DNA from: Paenibacillus oleatilyticus
GTDB lineage: Bacteria; Bacillota; Bacilli; Paenibacillales; NBRC-103111
NCBI RefSeq assembly: GCF_018998565.1
Contig: NZ_JAHNZO010000001.1
Location: forward strand, 573,774-637,773
DNA: 64,000 bases
Direction of reading: 5' to 3'
The notes under the pieces were generated by a model. That model made no database searches, was not told the origin of the DNA, and was given only the letters and a program-made list of their open reading frames with translations. Below, in pieces: positions 1 to 8,262 of the stretch. Position 1 is the first letter of the stretch, and each line of letters opens with the position of its first letter. The translations under genes were made by a program, and so were the position numbers.

Positions 1-894
1 GAGCTGGTCGCCTTCCACTCCGGGCTGTTCGCTCAAGGCAAGGTCGACGCCTGCGCCACCTGCTTGAGCCGGGTGTACGAGGAGCTGAAGTCGCAAGGCA
101 TTCCCGTCTACCGGATTACGCCCAATCGGATGACGATCCGCACGATGCTCCATCTGGCCAGCACCGCGGGCGAAACCATGCATTTCAAAAAATCGCAAAT
201 CGCGGTCATGTTCATCGATATCGAGGAGCCGGAAAAGCTGATCGGGCAAAACAAAAGCTCCTACGACGTGCGCCGTCTGGACCTCCAGCTTCAAGAGACG
301 ATTCTGGGCCATGTCGAGGCGCTGTCCGGCTCCTTCGTCGCCCTCGGGAACGGAAAATATATCGTCTTCACGACCCGGGGAGCGTTCGAAACGGCCGAGG
401 AAAGTGCCCATCCTTCCGTGCTGCTCGAAAAAATAGCCTTGCTCACCGACCTGAAAACGAACATCGGCATCGGGTTTGGCGTCACCGCGTTGGCTGCCGA
501 ACGCAATGCGCAGATCGCCCTGCAGCATGCCAAAAAAACCGGCAATTTCTGCGCTATTCTGGTCACCGACACGGGCGATATCGAAGGTCCCCTGCGGCAG
601 ACCGGCAGCATCAACTTCAACTATCGGACGGAGGATATCAAGACAAGCGAGCTGCTGAAAAGAGCGGGCGTGACGATCACGACCTACAACAAGCTGCTGT
701 CCGTCCAAAAAAACCTGGGGCAAAATTCGATCAGCGCCCCCGACATCGCCGAATGGCTCGGCATGACCAAGCGGAACGCGCGCCGCATCCTCAGCGACCT
801 GGAAGAGCACGGCCTCGTCGAGCTCATCGGCGAGGAAGCACCGACCAGCCGCGGCCGTCCGCGCAAAATATTCCGCGTCAAGGAGCTCCGCTAA
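1..894 (+). CDS. HTH transcriptional regulator with GGDEF-like sensor fold, 5' end cut off
   Basis: The reading frame is open to the first base, so the start lies upstream of the window; an internal TTG at 64 is not a convincing start. About 298 residues are visible. The middle (IAVMFIDIEEP, later IGIGFGVTALAAERNAQIAL) resembles a degenerate GGDEF/cyclase fold. The last 70 residues form a winged helix (APDIAEWLGMTKRNARRILS, then a wing with TSRGRPRK), so DNA binding is well supported. The gene converges on a minus-strand M20 amidohydrolase, which may be its target, but that is inference. The ligand is unknown. Confidence 0.7.
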   Translation, partial: ELVAFHSGLFAQGKVDACATCLSRVYEELKSQGIPVYRITPNRMTIRTMLHLASTAGETMHFKKSQIAVMFIDIEEPEKLIGQNKSSYDVRRLDLQLQETILGHVEALSGSFVALGNGKYIVFTTRGAFETAEESAHPSVLLEKIALLTDLKTNIGIGFGVTALAAERNAQIALQHAKKTGNFCAILVTDTGDIEGPLRQTGSINFNYRTEDIKTSELLKRAGVTITTYNKLLSVQKNLGQNSISAPDIAEWLGMTKRNARRILSDLEEHGLVELIGEEAPTSRGRPRKIFRVKELR

Positions 895-967
895 TCGTCC
901 GCAGCTACTACCGCCCGCGAACGGCGCTTATGCACGGCGCCGCTTTTGCGGACGGCGGTCAGGGTAG

Positions 968-997
968 CGCTTTCATAAAGCGATACGTCTTTTTTTT
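968..997 (+). terminator. possible terminator of the HTH regulator gene
   Basis: A six-base-pair stem (CGCTTT/AAAGCG) with a three-base loop is followed five bases later by a long T run. The stem is short, so this is a weak call, but the position 74 bases after the stop codon fits. Confidence 0.4.
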
Positions 998-1024
998 CCC
1001 TCTAGGCCCCTTTTTTGCTTCGAT

Positions 1025-2323
1025 TTATCCTTCTTGACATGCCAACACAAGCCGGACCAAAATTTCCGTCCCGATCACCAGCACGTCCTCGTCAAAATCG
1101 AAGCGGACCTGATGGTGCCCGTCGGTCAGCGGCGAGCCGAACAGCAAGTAAGACGCTTGGCCCCCCTGCTCCTGCACGCGGTTCATCATATAGACGACAT
1201 CCTCCGAGCCGCCCAAGTCCATTCTGGGCACGAAAGATTTGACGCTGCCCATCTTCTCCGCCTCCTGCCGGATAAGCGGAATTAATCCGGGACTGCTCTC
1301 GGCTCCCGGCGCTTCGCCGACGATCTCCCATTCGCAGGCGACGTCGTGCAATTTGGCCGTCTGCTCCAGGATGCGGATCGTTTCCTTTTTCATAAAATCG
1401 TTTAGCTCGGTCGTCTCGCCGCGCGTTTCCAGCTCCATCACCGCTTTGTCGGCCACGATGTTGCGACCCGAGCCCGCTTTGAGCGTGCCGACGTTAATCC
1501 GGGTCGCCCCTTCGCTGTGACGGCTGATCCCGTTCAAATGCACAATCGCCGAGGCCGCGGCCAGCAGAGCATTGCGCCCTTCCTCCGGAGCCGCGCCCGC
1601 ATGGGCCGCTTTGCCGGTGAAGACGGCGTTGATTTTGGTCGTCGCCAAAAAGCCCCCAACCGCGCCGACGATTTCGCCCAGCATTTTGCTTTGGAAGGCG
1701 ATGTGGCCGCCGAATAAATAATCCACGCCGTCGAGCCATCCGGCATCGACCATCGCTTTGGCGCCGCGGCTGCCCTCCTCTGCAGGCTGAAACAGCAGGC
1801 GGATTTCTCCGGACAAGCGTTCCTTATATCCCGCCAGCAGCTCCGCTACGCCAAGCCCGATCGCCGCATGCCCGTCATGCCCGCAGGCGTGCATCATGTT
1901 CTCGTGGCGCGAAGCGAAGCCTTCCCGGACGGGACGGTGGTCGGCGGCGGCGCATTCCGTCAGGTCGTTGGAATCGATGTCGAAGCGCAGCGCCACAACC
2001 GGACCCGGCTTCCCCGTCCGGATGACTCCCACAACGGCCGTATGACCGTCCCGCATCCGTTCGACCCAGCGCGGATCGGCCCCTTCCTCAATCGCCCGGT
2101 TCTCGTGGTGCCACAGCACTTCGGGCTGGGGAACGCCCATGCGCGAAGCGGATTTGCACGCTTCTTCCCGCACGTGAACATGGTATCCCAGCCGGCTCAA
2201 TTGTTCCGCGATAATTGCCGCCGTGCGGTATTCCACCCAGCCCGATTCGGGGTACATGTGAAAGTCCCGCCTTCTTTGTATGAGCTTGCTTTTGATGCGC
2301 AGCACTTCCTGACTAATGTCCAT
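1025..2323 (-). CDS. M20 family amidohydrolase, AbgA-like
   Basis: A 432-residue cytoplasmic metallopeptidase/amidohydrolase of the M20D group, similar in length to AbgA, the p-aminobenzoyl-glutamate hydrolase subunit. Visible family motifs are HACGHDGHAAIGL (metal-binding His and Asp) and FQPAEEGSRGAKAM (metal/catalytic Glu pair), plus the C-terminal SPLTDGHHQVRFDF with the last conserved His. The insert between the motifs is the usual dimerisation (lid) domain. ATG at 2323 is chosen because AGGAGAGG lies 11 bases before it; the frame could extend 13 codons further upstream. Expected reaction: hydrolysis of an N-acyl or aminoacyl amide; the substrate cannot be told. No AbgB partner lies beside it. 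Confidence 0.85.
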   Translation of the reverse strand: MDISQEVLRIKSKLIQRRRDFHMYPESGWVEYRTAAIIAEQLSRLGYHVHVREEACKSASRMGVPQPEVLWHHENRAIEEGADPRWVERMRDGHTAVVGVIRTGKPGPVVALRFDIDSNDLTECAAADHRPVREGFASRHENMMHACGHDGHAAIGLGVAELLAGYKERLSGEIRLLFQPAEEGSRGAKAMVDAGWLDGVDYLFGGHIAFQSKMLGEIVGAVGGFLATTKINAVFTGKAAHAGAAPEEGRNALLAAASAIVHLNGISRHSEGATRINVGTLKAGSGRNIVADKAVMELETRGETTELNDFMKKETIRILEQTAKLHDVACEWEIVGEAPGAESSPGLIPLIRQEAEKMGSVKSFVPRMDLGGSEDVVYMMNRVQEQGGQASYLLFGSPLTDGHHQVRFDFDEDVLVIGTEILVRLVLACQEG

Positions 2324-2415
2324 CAGTTTATAATCCTCTCCTGTGCGAAACCTGACTGTCAATTTATTAACGGAATAATTCCTTAATAGTTCCCAATTAG
2401 AATATAAAATTTAAT

Positions 2416-2440
2416 ACCGCTTCTGTCAACAAGAAGCGGT
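2416..2440 (-). terminator. terminator downstream of the ArsR gene
   Basis: A perfect 9-bp stem (ACCGCTTCT/AGAAGCGGT) with a 7-base loop is followed on the minus strand by an A/T-rich stretch rich in T. It separates the ArsR gene from the M20 gene, which should therefore have its own promoter in 2324-2415. Confidence 0.65.
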
Positions 2441-2495
2441 AAGAGTATTAAGGAACCCGCTTCGCGTAGAAAAAACTTTTTGTATGTTTTTCCCA

Positions 2496-2514
2496 ATATA
2501 TATATATATATATA
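2496..2514. repeat. AT dinucleotide repeat
   Basis: Nineteen bases of uninterrupted alternating A and T in the gap between the ArsR gene and its terminator. It is a simple-sequence tract and may vary in length between strains. Confidence 0.85.
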
Positions 2515-2572
2515 GAAATCTAGATGTATAATTGCAAAAAATAAGCAGGCAGTGCCCGACGAACAGGCATGC

Positions 2573-2884
2573 CTACAATTCATTCCGCATATATTCCGTA
2601 AATTCCCGCAGCAATTGTTCATTTCTTCGGTAGTAGGTCCATTGGCCGTAACGTCTGGATTCCAAAAGTCCGGCTTTTTGCATCATGGACAAATAGCTCG
2701 AAACAACGGATTGCGTCAGCCCGGTTTTGGCTTGAATGCTGCCTACGCAAATCCCCCCTTTGAAATCGGCGTCTTTAGGCAAGTAGAGTTGAGGGTCAAA
2801 ATGTTGCTCCGGATGCTTCAGCCATTCCAAAATTTGACGACGGGCTTCGTTAGACAACGCTTTAAATATCATCGTAGTATCCAT
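2573..2884 (-). CDS. ArsR-family winged-helix repressor
   Basis: A 103-residue single-domain regulator. The N-terminus (IFKALSNEARRQILEWL) is the ArsR-family opening helix, and VGSIQAKTGLTQSVVSSYLS is the helix-turn-helix. There is no CxC metal-binding motif in the recognition helix; the only Cys is in GGICVGS, so metal sensing is not supported. The first ATG has no ribosome binding site and sits only six bases from a good -10 box, so the mRNA may be leaderless, or translation may start at the second Met four codons later. The membrane PfpI protein lies upstream on the same strand (137-base gap) and could be a target. Family assignment is firm, function unknown. Confidence 0.85.
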   Translation of the reverse strand: MDTTMIFKALSNEARRQILEWLKHPEQHFDPQLYLPKDADFKGGICVGSIQAKTGLTQSVVSSYLSMMQKAGLLESRRYGQWTYYRRNEQLLREFTEYMRNEL

Positions 2885-2890
2885 AGCTTT

Positions 2891-2918
2891 ACTATATCTA
2901 TTTTTTTAGATACGTCAA
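2891..2918 (-). promoter_or_regulatory. ArsR gene promoter with operator in the spacer
   Basis: Read on the minus strand: -35 TTGACG, a 16-base spacer, and -10 TATAGT. The spacer is almost wholly occupied by an inverted repeat (TATCTA, six bases, TAGATA; 2895-2912), the usual place and size for an ArsR-type autoregulatory operator. Repressor binding here would block RNA polymerase directly. Confidence 0.65.
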
Positions 2919-3020
2919 TGTCTATATTTTTGACGGCGATTTCCTATAGGCAAAAGCTTGTACCGTCAAATCCTTAGTACAAACCTTTGGCGTTCCGGGG
3001 ACCATACGAACAGGTTCGGC

Positions 3021-4382
3021 TCATGCGGAAACGGTCTTTCTCCTTACGAAACGTCTGTCTGCCAAATAAACGAGGAACAAAGATAACAAGCCGACACCGA
3101 TCGGTATGCCGAACGCTTCGTACGAAAATGGCGCTCCTTCAAGCTTAAGCTGGCTTGTGGCGCGGTACTCGAGCCGCTTGGCGGCGAATTTCGCCGTCCG
3201 GATATCTTCCTGCTTCGCCAAATCTTCAAACGCAGGCTCCATCGCGAACCGCTCCGACGCATCGCTGTGCAGGTAAAGCTGCTCTGCCTTTCCGCCGTTT
3301 TCGTTCCAATTTCGGATATCTCCCGCAGCGCGCGTCTTGACGTCCGGCCCCACAAAAATCATTTTGTCGAGTTTCGGAGCATCCGCTATTTGATATCGGG
3401 CGATCAGATTCAGACCGTGCCGGGTAACGATCGGCCCGCGTTTGCTTGATATCGTCAATGTTGTCGTCGTGCCTGAAGCCCCGTACGTGTCAAAAGCCGA
3501 GGATAACATCAGCTCGTCGGCCCCGTCATACAGCAGGACCCCGTTCTTCTTCTTGTTCCATTGAAACGCATTGTTCAAAACATAGACGATATCGCTCAAT
3601 CCGGCCGCGAAAGGCTCCATTTGCGGATGCTCAACAAAATCGTAGGAAGGGTAATTCATTTCCTTCGCCACTTTCTTCGCCATCGGCTCTCCCATTTGCC
3701 GGGATATGACGTACAGCGTAGCATCGATCCCCGAAGTCAAGCCGGCCGAGGAGACTATATTGCCGTCAGGCACGTAACGCAAATCCCTTTTCCAAGTAAT
3801 CTCGGTATATTTCTTTTCCAATCTGCCGATATCTCCCCAATGCGTTGCCGCAGACTTCCCGTTCAGCAGTCCGGTATCCGCCAAATTTTCCGCCCCGTTG
3901 CAGATGGACAACAAGGTCGTTTCCTTGCCGGAGTGCTTCCTTATCCAATCTCGGACAGGCTTGTATTTCGCCTCATCCAAAATCGGCATGAAAGGGATCA
4001 CGATTATATCCGGACCTTTGCCCGTCAATTTGTCCAACTCGTCGAAAGTGTAATGCGGCGCGACATCAAGGCCGCCCGTTAACGATTTGATGTTTTTGTC
4101 GGGAGCTGCCGCAAACACATTGTACGAGTCTGTCATGGAGAACATTTCGTACGGTACGAGAAAATCAAACACCTCGGTCACTTCATTCGCCAAAATAACG
4201 GCCACTGTCGGCTTTTTCGAATCATAGGCAGGAGCTTGGATGCTTTGTAAAGAAGCCGGCACCGGTTTATCGTAAACCGACATAGCCTCCTGCATCGTGT
4301 TCATGAAACCGATCGTTCCGGTTCCTCCCACAAGCAGAACGAAAACGCACACATACACGATAAAACGCCATACTTTTTTCAA
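3021..4382 (-). CDS. membrane-anchored DJ-1/PfpI family protein
   Basis: A 453-residue protein with an N-terminal membrane segment (about residues 6-26) and a second near the C-terminus (IPIGVGLLSLFLVYLADRRF) ending in basic residues. The PfpI/GATase1-like domain lies at about 58-245, with the nucleophile elbow SICNGA putting the likely catalytic Cys at 161. Residues 255-400 form a region I do not recognise. The start is TTG with GGGAGAG seven bases upstream. PfpI-type domains are found in amidotransferase-like regulators, chaperones and proteases; the membrane topology suggests an extracytoplasmic role, which is inference. Its ribosome binding site lies within a 15-bp inverted repeat (separate entry). 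Confidence 0.75.
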   Translation of the reverse strand: MKKVWRFIVYVCVFVLLVGGTGTIGFMNTMQEAMSVYDKPVPASLQSIQAPAYDSKKPTVAVILANEVTEVFDFLVPYEMFSMTDSYNVFAAAPDKNIKSLTGGLDVAPHYTFDELDKLTGKGPDIIVIPFMPILDEAKYKPVRDWIRKHSGKETTLLSICNGAENLADTGLLNGKSAATHWGDIGRLEKKYTEITWKRDLRYVPDGNIVSSAGLTSGIDATLYVISRQMGEPMAKKVAKEMNYPSYDFVEHPQMEPFAAGLSDIVYVLNNAFQWNKKKNGVLLYDGADELMLSSAFDTYGASGTTTTLTISSKRGPIVTRHGLNLIARYQIADAPKLDKMIFVGPDVKTRAAGDIRNWNENGGKAEQLYLHSDASERFAMEPAFEDLAKQEDIRTAKFAAKRLEYRATSQLKLEGAPFSYEAFGIPIGVGLLSLFLVYLADRRFVRRKTVSA

Positions 4383-4464
4383 TTGCCTTCTCTCCCTTGA
4401 TTTTTTATAGTTTATTACAAATTATTACTTACTTTCTTAATTAAAGTATAGGGAGAGAAGGCAA
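4383..4464 (-). promoter_or_regulatory. inverted repeat that can cover the PfpI gene ribosome binding site
   Basis: A perfect 15-bp inverted repeat (4383-4397 and 4450-4464; AGGGAGAGAAGGCAA on the coding strand near the start) with 52 A/T-rich bases between the arms. In a transcript starting upstream of 4464, the distal arm would pair with the whole Shine-Dalgarno region. The A/T-rich loop also holds promoter-like sequence, so a transcript starting inside the loop would escape the pairing. Confidence 0.55.
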
Positions 4465-4636
4465 ATTAATAAACTCGCCCGAAGACTATATTTTTCCACG
4501 ACTAAGGTCCAGGTAAAAGACTTTTTTCTCGAACAGCAGCCGGATGCTTCTTTTATCATCATAACTGAACGGCCTTTTTCTGAATATGACTCCATCGGGC
4601 TATTCGCACAGTGCCGGCGAAGCATGGACGTGCATG

Positions 4637-4846
4637 CTAGAACGCTTTTGCCGCTGAATCGTCTTTCCGAAGCTCTCCACGGACTCCAAGAGCTTCGCCG
4701 TCGTTGGAGAAACGCATGTGGATGCCTCCCACGTTATCGTTGGCTACGAGCCGAAGCTTAACGGAGGACGATGCGGTTTCCGCCGCCCCATTGTTAATGA
4801 ACAGTTCTCCCGTGGGAGCGGTTTCATCGAAATGTGCGCTTGTCAT
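4637..4846 (-). CDS. small protein resembling one bacterial Ig-like repeat
   Basis: A 69-residue frame whose sequence (TAPTGELFINNGAAETASSS, then a VGGIHMRFSNDGEA segment) resembles the short Ig-like repeat of large Paenibacillus surface proteins, usually of the form 'TAPTG-INGGA-S-V-L-L-A-D-GG-MRFSNDG'. An ideal AAGGAGA lies seven bases before the ATG, so it may be translated. There is no signal peptide. It could be a broken remnant of a larger secreted protein or a free-standing domain. Function unknown. Confidence 0.5.
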   Translation of the reverse strand: MTSAHFDETAPTGELFINNGAAETASSSVKLRLVANDNVGGIHMRFSNDGEALGVRGELRKDDSAAKAF

Positions 4847-4932
4847 TTCTTATCTCCTTCCCATGAAATGCCGCCCTGCGATCATTCTATCATTTCAGCC
4901 TCTCAAAAAACTCACAAAATCGCAGCGGGAAG

Positions 4933-4967
4933 CAAAAACAAAAAAAGAGCAGCTCGCCGCTTGCTCT
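4933..4967 (-). terminator. terminator of the MarR gene
   Basis: On the minus strand a stem of AGAGCA/TGCTCT (4946-4951 and 4962-4967) is followed by a run of T interrupted once. It lies about 60 bases after the MarR stop codon. Confidence 0.65.
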
Positions 4968-5027
4968 ACACCGGTTTTCGTTTGGTTTTGTAAATGCGTC
5001 CGCTTGTCCGTCCGGTCTGTAGCTCCT

Positions 5028-5483
5028 CTAGCCTTCTCCTTTTTTCAACGCCTCGGATACTTTCGTCATCGCCTTCTCGACGGCCTTCCGTTCCTCTTCA
5101 TCCAGCACGCTTACGAAGTAATTGTAAATCCCCTCCGCATAGACCGGCCACGTTCGGAGAAATTCCCGCTTCCCTTCCCGGGTCAGGACCGCAAAGGCTC
5201 CCCGCCGGTCTTCCTCCGTCCGTTCCCTTTCGACAAGCCCTTCCCGTTCCAGCCGCTCGATCACCCGGGTCAGTCCGCTTCGGGTTAACACGACTTTATT
5301 GGCCAAATCGCTCATCCGCAGTTTTTTGTCCGGCGACTGGTACAGGGCCACCAACACATCATAAGTCGTAAGCGGCTCTCTTCGTTGATCGGATAAATCG
5401 GCTTCGATTCGTTTAATCACGGCGGCATGGGCATTGACAAAAGCCCGCCAAGCCGCAAGCTGGTCCTCCTCAAGTCGGTGCAT
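5028..5483 (-). CDS. MarR-family regulator
   Basis: A 151-residue MarR protein. The winged helix is clear: LRMSDLANKVVLTRSGLTRV (recognition helix) followed by ERLEREGLVERERTEEDRRG with the wing Asp and Arg typical of the family. ATG at 5483 is chosen because AGGAGG lies nine bases before it; an in-frame ATG 14 codons upstream lacks such a site. It is transcribed divergently from an EamA transporter gene, with two TAGTTG-type palindromes between them, so it probably represses the transporter and itself. The inducer is not known. A terminator follows the gene. Confidence 0.9.
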   Translation of the reverse strand: MHRLEEDQLAAWRAFVNAHAAVIKRIEADLSDQRREPLTTYDVLVALYQSPDKKLRMSDLANKVVLTRSGLTRVIERLEREGLVERERTEEDRRGAFAVLTREGKREFLRTWPVYAEGIYNYFVSVLDEEERKAVEKAMTKVSEALKKGEG

Positions 5484-5546
5484 CCCGTTCTTCCTCCTGA
5501 ATTGAACATCGGATAAGTTCATCATACTTGATTCCGCGTTGACGGA

Positions 5547-5573
5547 GCAACTAAACCGTGTTAATTTAGTTGC
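5547..5573. promoter_or_regulatory. MarR operator candidate 1
   Basis: Perfect inverted repeat with 9-bp arms (GCAACTAAA and TTTAGTTGC) and a 9-base spacer, upstream of the MarR gene. It shares the core CAACTA/TAGTTG with the neighbouring palindrome. Confidence 0.65.
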
Positions 5574-5580
5574 ATAAGAA

Positions 5581-5600
5581 ATAGTTGATTAAACAACTAT
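5581..5600. promoter_or_regulatory. MarR operator candidate 2
   Basis: Perfect inverted repeat with 7-bp arms (ATAGTTG, six bases, CAACTAT), 14 bases before the EamA ribosome binding site. The form is typical of MarR-family sites, and its location would let a bound dimer block transcription of the transporter. Confidence 0.7.
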
Positions 5601-5628
5601 ATTTTCAAAAAATAAGGAGGGAGTTTTC

Positions 5629-6489
5629 ATGAACGGCATGCTTCTTGGGCTTGTGTCGGCTTTATCCTTCGGAACGGCCGATTTCTTCGCAGGAAAATCG
5701 AGCAAAAAAATCGGCGTATTCTCCACTCTCTTTTATATGCAGCTCGTCGGACTCCTCTTCTTGACGGCCGCCGTCTTCTGGAAGGGACAGTGGCCTGCTC
5801 TGCTGTCGCTCCGGCATGCTGCCGCAGCCAGCCTGTGGATGGCGGTCGATCTGATCGGAATTCTTTTTCTGTATCAAGGTCTGCTTACCGGAAGCGCCGC
5901 CGTCGTCGCGCCTATTGCCTCCAGCTTCTCGGTCGTCACCGTCGTTCTGGCCTTTCTGTCCGGGGAAAGGTTGGGCACAGGAACTTGGCTCGGCATCGGC
6001 ATCACGTTGTCGGGCGTCATATCGGCATCTATGGTATGGTCCGGGAAGTCGAAACAGCGGTCCCGCACTGCGTTGGCAAGCGGCGTGCTTTGGGCTATCC
6101 TGGCCTCTCTGTTTCTCGGTGCGGCCTTCTTCGGACTCCGTTTTGCGCAGGAAGCGCTCGGCGGTCTGCTGCCCGTCTGGATCGGACGGCTGCAGGCGAC
6201 GATTCTGCTTCCGGTCCTTTACCGGCTGCTGAAGATCAAGCTCACTCCTCCGGGCAGGAACGGTGCCGGACTGGTCGCCATCGTCGGCATTCTGGATGCG
6301 GTCGCTCTTGTCAGCTACAACACCGGATTGGGCCTGGAGGACACCTCTATCGTCATCACGGCAACTTCGCTGTTTGCCATCGTGACTTTGCTGTGGGGAG
6401 TGCTTGCGGGAGGCGAAAAGCCGGCTTGGACTCAGTGGATCGGGGTAGGCTGCACCCTCGCCGGCATTCTGATCGTGTCCTGGCCATAA
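5629..6489 (+). CDS. EamA/DMT-family transporter
   Basis: A 286-residue, very hydrophobic protein with about ten membrane helices in two EamA halves (roughly 1-135 and 150-286). It opens with LGLVSALSFGTADFFAGKSS and each half ends in the family pattern 'G-I-L-GV--' (LGIGITLSGVIS; IGVGCTLAGILIVSW). It probably exports a small metabolite or drug; the substrate cannot be read from the sequence. AAGGAGGG lies seven bases before the ATG. It is controlled, by inference, by the divergent MarR regulator, and is followed by a hairpin terminator shared with the converging siderophore operon. Confidence 0.85.
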   Translation: MNGMLLGLVSALSFGTADFFAGKSSKKIGVFSTLFYMQLVGLLFLTAAVFWKGQWPALLSLRHAAAASLWMAVDLIGILFLYQGLLTGSAAVVAPIASSFSVVTVVLAFLSGERLGTGTWLGIGITLSGVISASMVWSGKSKQRSRTALASGVLWAILASLFLGAAFFGLRFAQEALGGLLPVWIGRLQATILLPVLYRLLKIKLTPPGRNGAGLVAIVGILDAVALVSYNTGLGLEDTSIVITATSLFAIVTLLWGVLAGGEKPAWTQWIGVGCTLAGILIVSWP

Positions 6490-6518
6490 CGGCATGAAAG
6501 TCGACAACGTATAAAATA

Positions 6519-6569
6519 AAAAGATTGCCGCAATCCGCCTTTTTCGGCAGGATCGTCGGCAATCTTTTT
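6519..6569. terminator. bidirectional terminator between EamA gene and siderophore operon
   Basis: A stem of AAAAGATTGCCG with CGGCAATCTTTTT closes a 26-base loop that holds a further small hairpin. There are A runs on one side and T runs on the other, so it can act on both converging transcripts. Confidence 0.75.
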
Positions 6570-6577
6570 CGTACACA

Positions 6578-8038
6578 TTACCCTTCGGCAGGTGAGCTTC
6601 GCTCACCCACAGTTTTGACCGGAGCTGGAGCGCCCCGCTTGCGTAGCGTTGCGGCAGCATCGGAGTCGCGGATGCCGGACGCAAACCACAGGCCGAGCAG
6701 CAGGAAGCCCGCCGCCCCTAGCAGTGCGGACCGATAAGCCGTCAAATTCGGCTCCATGACTCCGGCAGCGTTCGCCGCTCCCGTGCCTACGGCTGCGAGA
6801 ATGCCGGACAGCAGCGCAAGACCGATCGCGGAGCCAAGCCGGTTCTGGACCTGGAACCAGGTCGATGCGCGCCCCATCGACGAAGGGGGAATGTTGGCAA
6901 ACGAGGCGATCTGCACCGCGCCAACCGTATGGCCCAGGCAGACGCCCACGCCGAACAGCAGACTGCGGATCAGCCATGGGTCGGTTCCTTCGTGAACGAA
7001 GCTCAGCAGCACGAAGATCGCCGTCGTGCAGAGCAGCCCCGTCATGATGAGCCGTTTGGGGCCGAGCTTCGGATAAGACCAAGGCACGAGTTGGGACGAT
7101 ACCATCAGCCCCAGCGCTTCCGGAAACGTCGTCAGCCCGGTCTCCAGCGCCGAGGCGCCCAGCACGTATTGATACATCAACGGGAAGACGTAGAGCATGC
7201 CCAGCAGACCGGCGGCCGAGCACATGCCGACAAGCCCCGCCGTGCGGAACAGCCTGTCGCGCAGCAGACGCATATCCAGCATCGGCTTCGGCGCGCGCAG
7301 TTCGACGACGACGAGAGCGGCCAGCAAAAGCATGCCCAGGAGGCCGGTGCCCGCAATCCAAGGAGAGCGCCAGCCGAGGACCGGCCCTTGGCTGAGGGCG
7401 TACATCGTCAACGCCATACCGGGAGCGGAGAGCAGGAAGCCCGGCAGATCCAGCCGGCCGGCTTCCGGTTCCTTATGCTCCTTGAGATACAGCAGTCCGA
7501 ACAGCAGAACCGGTATACCGACCGGGAGATTGATGTAGAAAATCCAGCGCCAGGAGAACTGGTCCGTCAACAAGCCGCTGACGATCGGCCCAAACGCAGG
7601 CGCTGCGGCAATGGGCAGCACGAGCGCCCGCGACACCTTCGCCCGCTCCTGCGGCGGGAAGGCCCGGAACAGCATCGCCATACCGACGGGCGCGAGCAAG
7701 CCGCCGCCGATGCCTTGCAGCACCCGGTACGCGGTAAGCTCCTCCAGACCGTCGGCCAACCCGCACAAGGCGGAAGCCCCGGTGAACAAGCCGAGCGCCA
7801 GCAGCAATATCCGTTTGCTTCCCCAGCGGTCTCCGAGCCAGCCCGCTACCGGCAGGACAAGAGCAAGGCTCGCCAGATAGCCGACGTTGAGCGCGCCGGA
7901 AGCCGCCGGCGGTATGTTCAGCTCCCGGCTGATGGTGCCCAGCGCAACGTTCAGGACGGTCGCGTCCATCGCCGCCATAAACATGGCGGCGACATAGACG
8001 ATGCACACTACGACTTTGGGACTCGGCCCTCCCTTCAT
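6578..8038 (-). CDS. MFS exporter of the DHA2 (14-helix) type, probable siderophore exporter
   Basis: A 486-residue proton-driven exporter of the EmrB/QacA type. The start ([20 protein letters not shown]) carries the DHA2 helix-1 Asp. The MFS motif A loop ([17 protein letters not shown]) and the motif C-like GGGLLAPVG region are present, and about 14 hydrophobic segments can be counted. It is the last gene of the dhb operon, and its ATG overlaps the mbtH stop codon (ATGA), so it is translationally coupled. The position argues for export of the newly made catecholate siderophore, the role YmfE/YmfD-type proteins fill for bacillibactin in Bacillus. Other cargo cannot be excluded. Confidence 0.85.
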   Translation of the reverse strand: MKGGPSPKVVVCIVYVAAMFMAAMDATVLNVALGTISRELNIPPAASGALNVGYLASLALVLPVAGWLGDRWGSKRILLLALGLFTGASALCGLADGLEELTAYRVLQGIGGGLLAPVGMAMLFRAFPPQERAKVSRALVLPIAAAPAFGPIVSGLLTDQFSWRWIFYINLPVGIPVLLFGLLYLKEHKEPEAGRLDLPGFLLSAPGMALTMYALSQGPVLGWRSPWIAGTGLLGMLLLAALVVVELRAPKPMLDMRLLRDRLFRTAGLVGMCSAAGLLGMLYVFPLMYQYVLGASALETGLTTFPEALGLMVSSQLVPWSYPKLGPKRLIMTGLLCTTAIFVLLSFVHEGTDPWLIRSLLFGVGVCLGHTVGAVQIASFANIPPSSMGRASTWFQVQNRLGSAIGLALLSGILAAVGTGAANAAGVMEPNLTAYRSALLGAAGFLLLGLWFASGIRDSDAAATLRKRGAPAPVKTVGERSSPAEG

Positions 8039-8262
8039 CCCTGCTTCGTGTCGGCGTAAGCAGGCTCGGCATCAAGGCTGCGAGGCCGCAGATCCGACCA
8101 GTGTGTAGCGATGTAGTCGAGGCACGCCTCTCGAGCAGCCTGCCCGAACGCCGCAGTCCAGCCCTGCGGAACCGGGATGAAAGCGGGCCAGAGCGAATGC
8201 TGCCCCTCGTCATTGATCAGCACCAGATAGTCGCTGTCCGTTCGCTCGAATGGATTGGTCAT
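8035..8262 (-). CDS. MbtH-like protein
   Basis: A 75-residue MbtH-domain protein, an essential partner that binds and activates adenylation domains of many NRPSs. The family signature is intact: [10 protein letters not shown], then PQGWTAAFG and [11 protein letters not shown] with the conserved Trp residues. ATG at 8262 overlaps the dhbF stop codon (ATGA) and has GGGAGG about ten bases before it; upstream codons in the same frame would lie deep inside dhbF. It most likely serves DhbF, though it could also help the other NRPSs in this genome. It corresponds to YbdZ of B. subtilis. Confidence 0.95.
   Translation of the reverse strand: MTNPFERTDSDYLVLINDEGQHSLWPAFIPVPQGWTAAFGQAAREACLDYIATHWSDLRPRSLDAEPAYADTKQG

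Noticed and set aside
2334-2362. TTGACA on the minus strand as -35 box of the M20 gene
   Set aside because: The -10 region would fall on the ribosome binding site, leaving no leader; probably chance.
4437-4625. 62-codon minus-strand frame between the PfpI and Ig-like genes
   Set aside because: No ribosome binding site or recognisable sequence, and it ends close to the inverted repeat; not supported as a gene.
5662-6684. 340-codon open frame antisense to the EamA gene
   Set aside because: Rich in Arg, Gln and Pro with no domain; a shadow of the GC-rich coding strand.
6929-8059. 376-codon open frame antisense to the MFS gene
   Set aside because: Low-complexity Arg/Gln/His composition, no ribosome binding site; lies wholly over a clear exporter gene.
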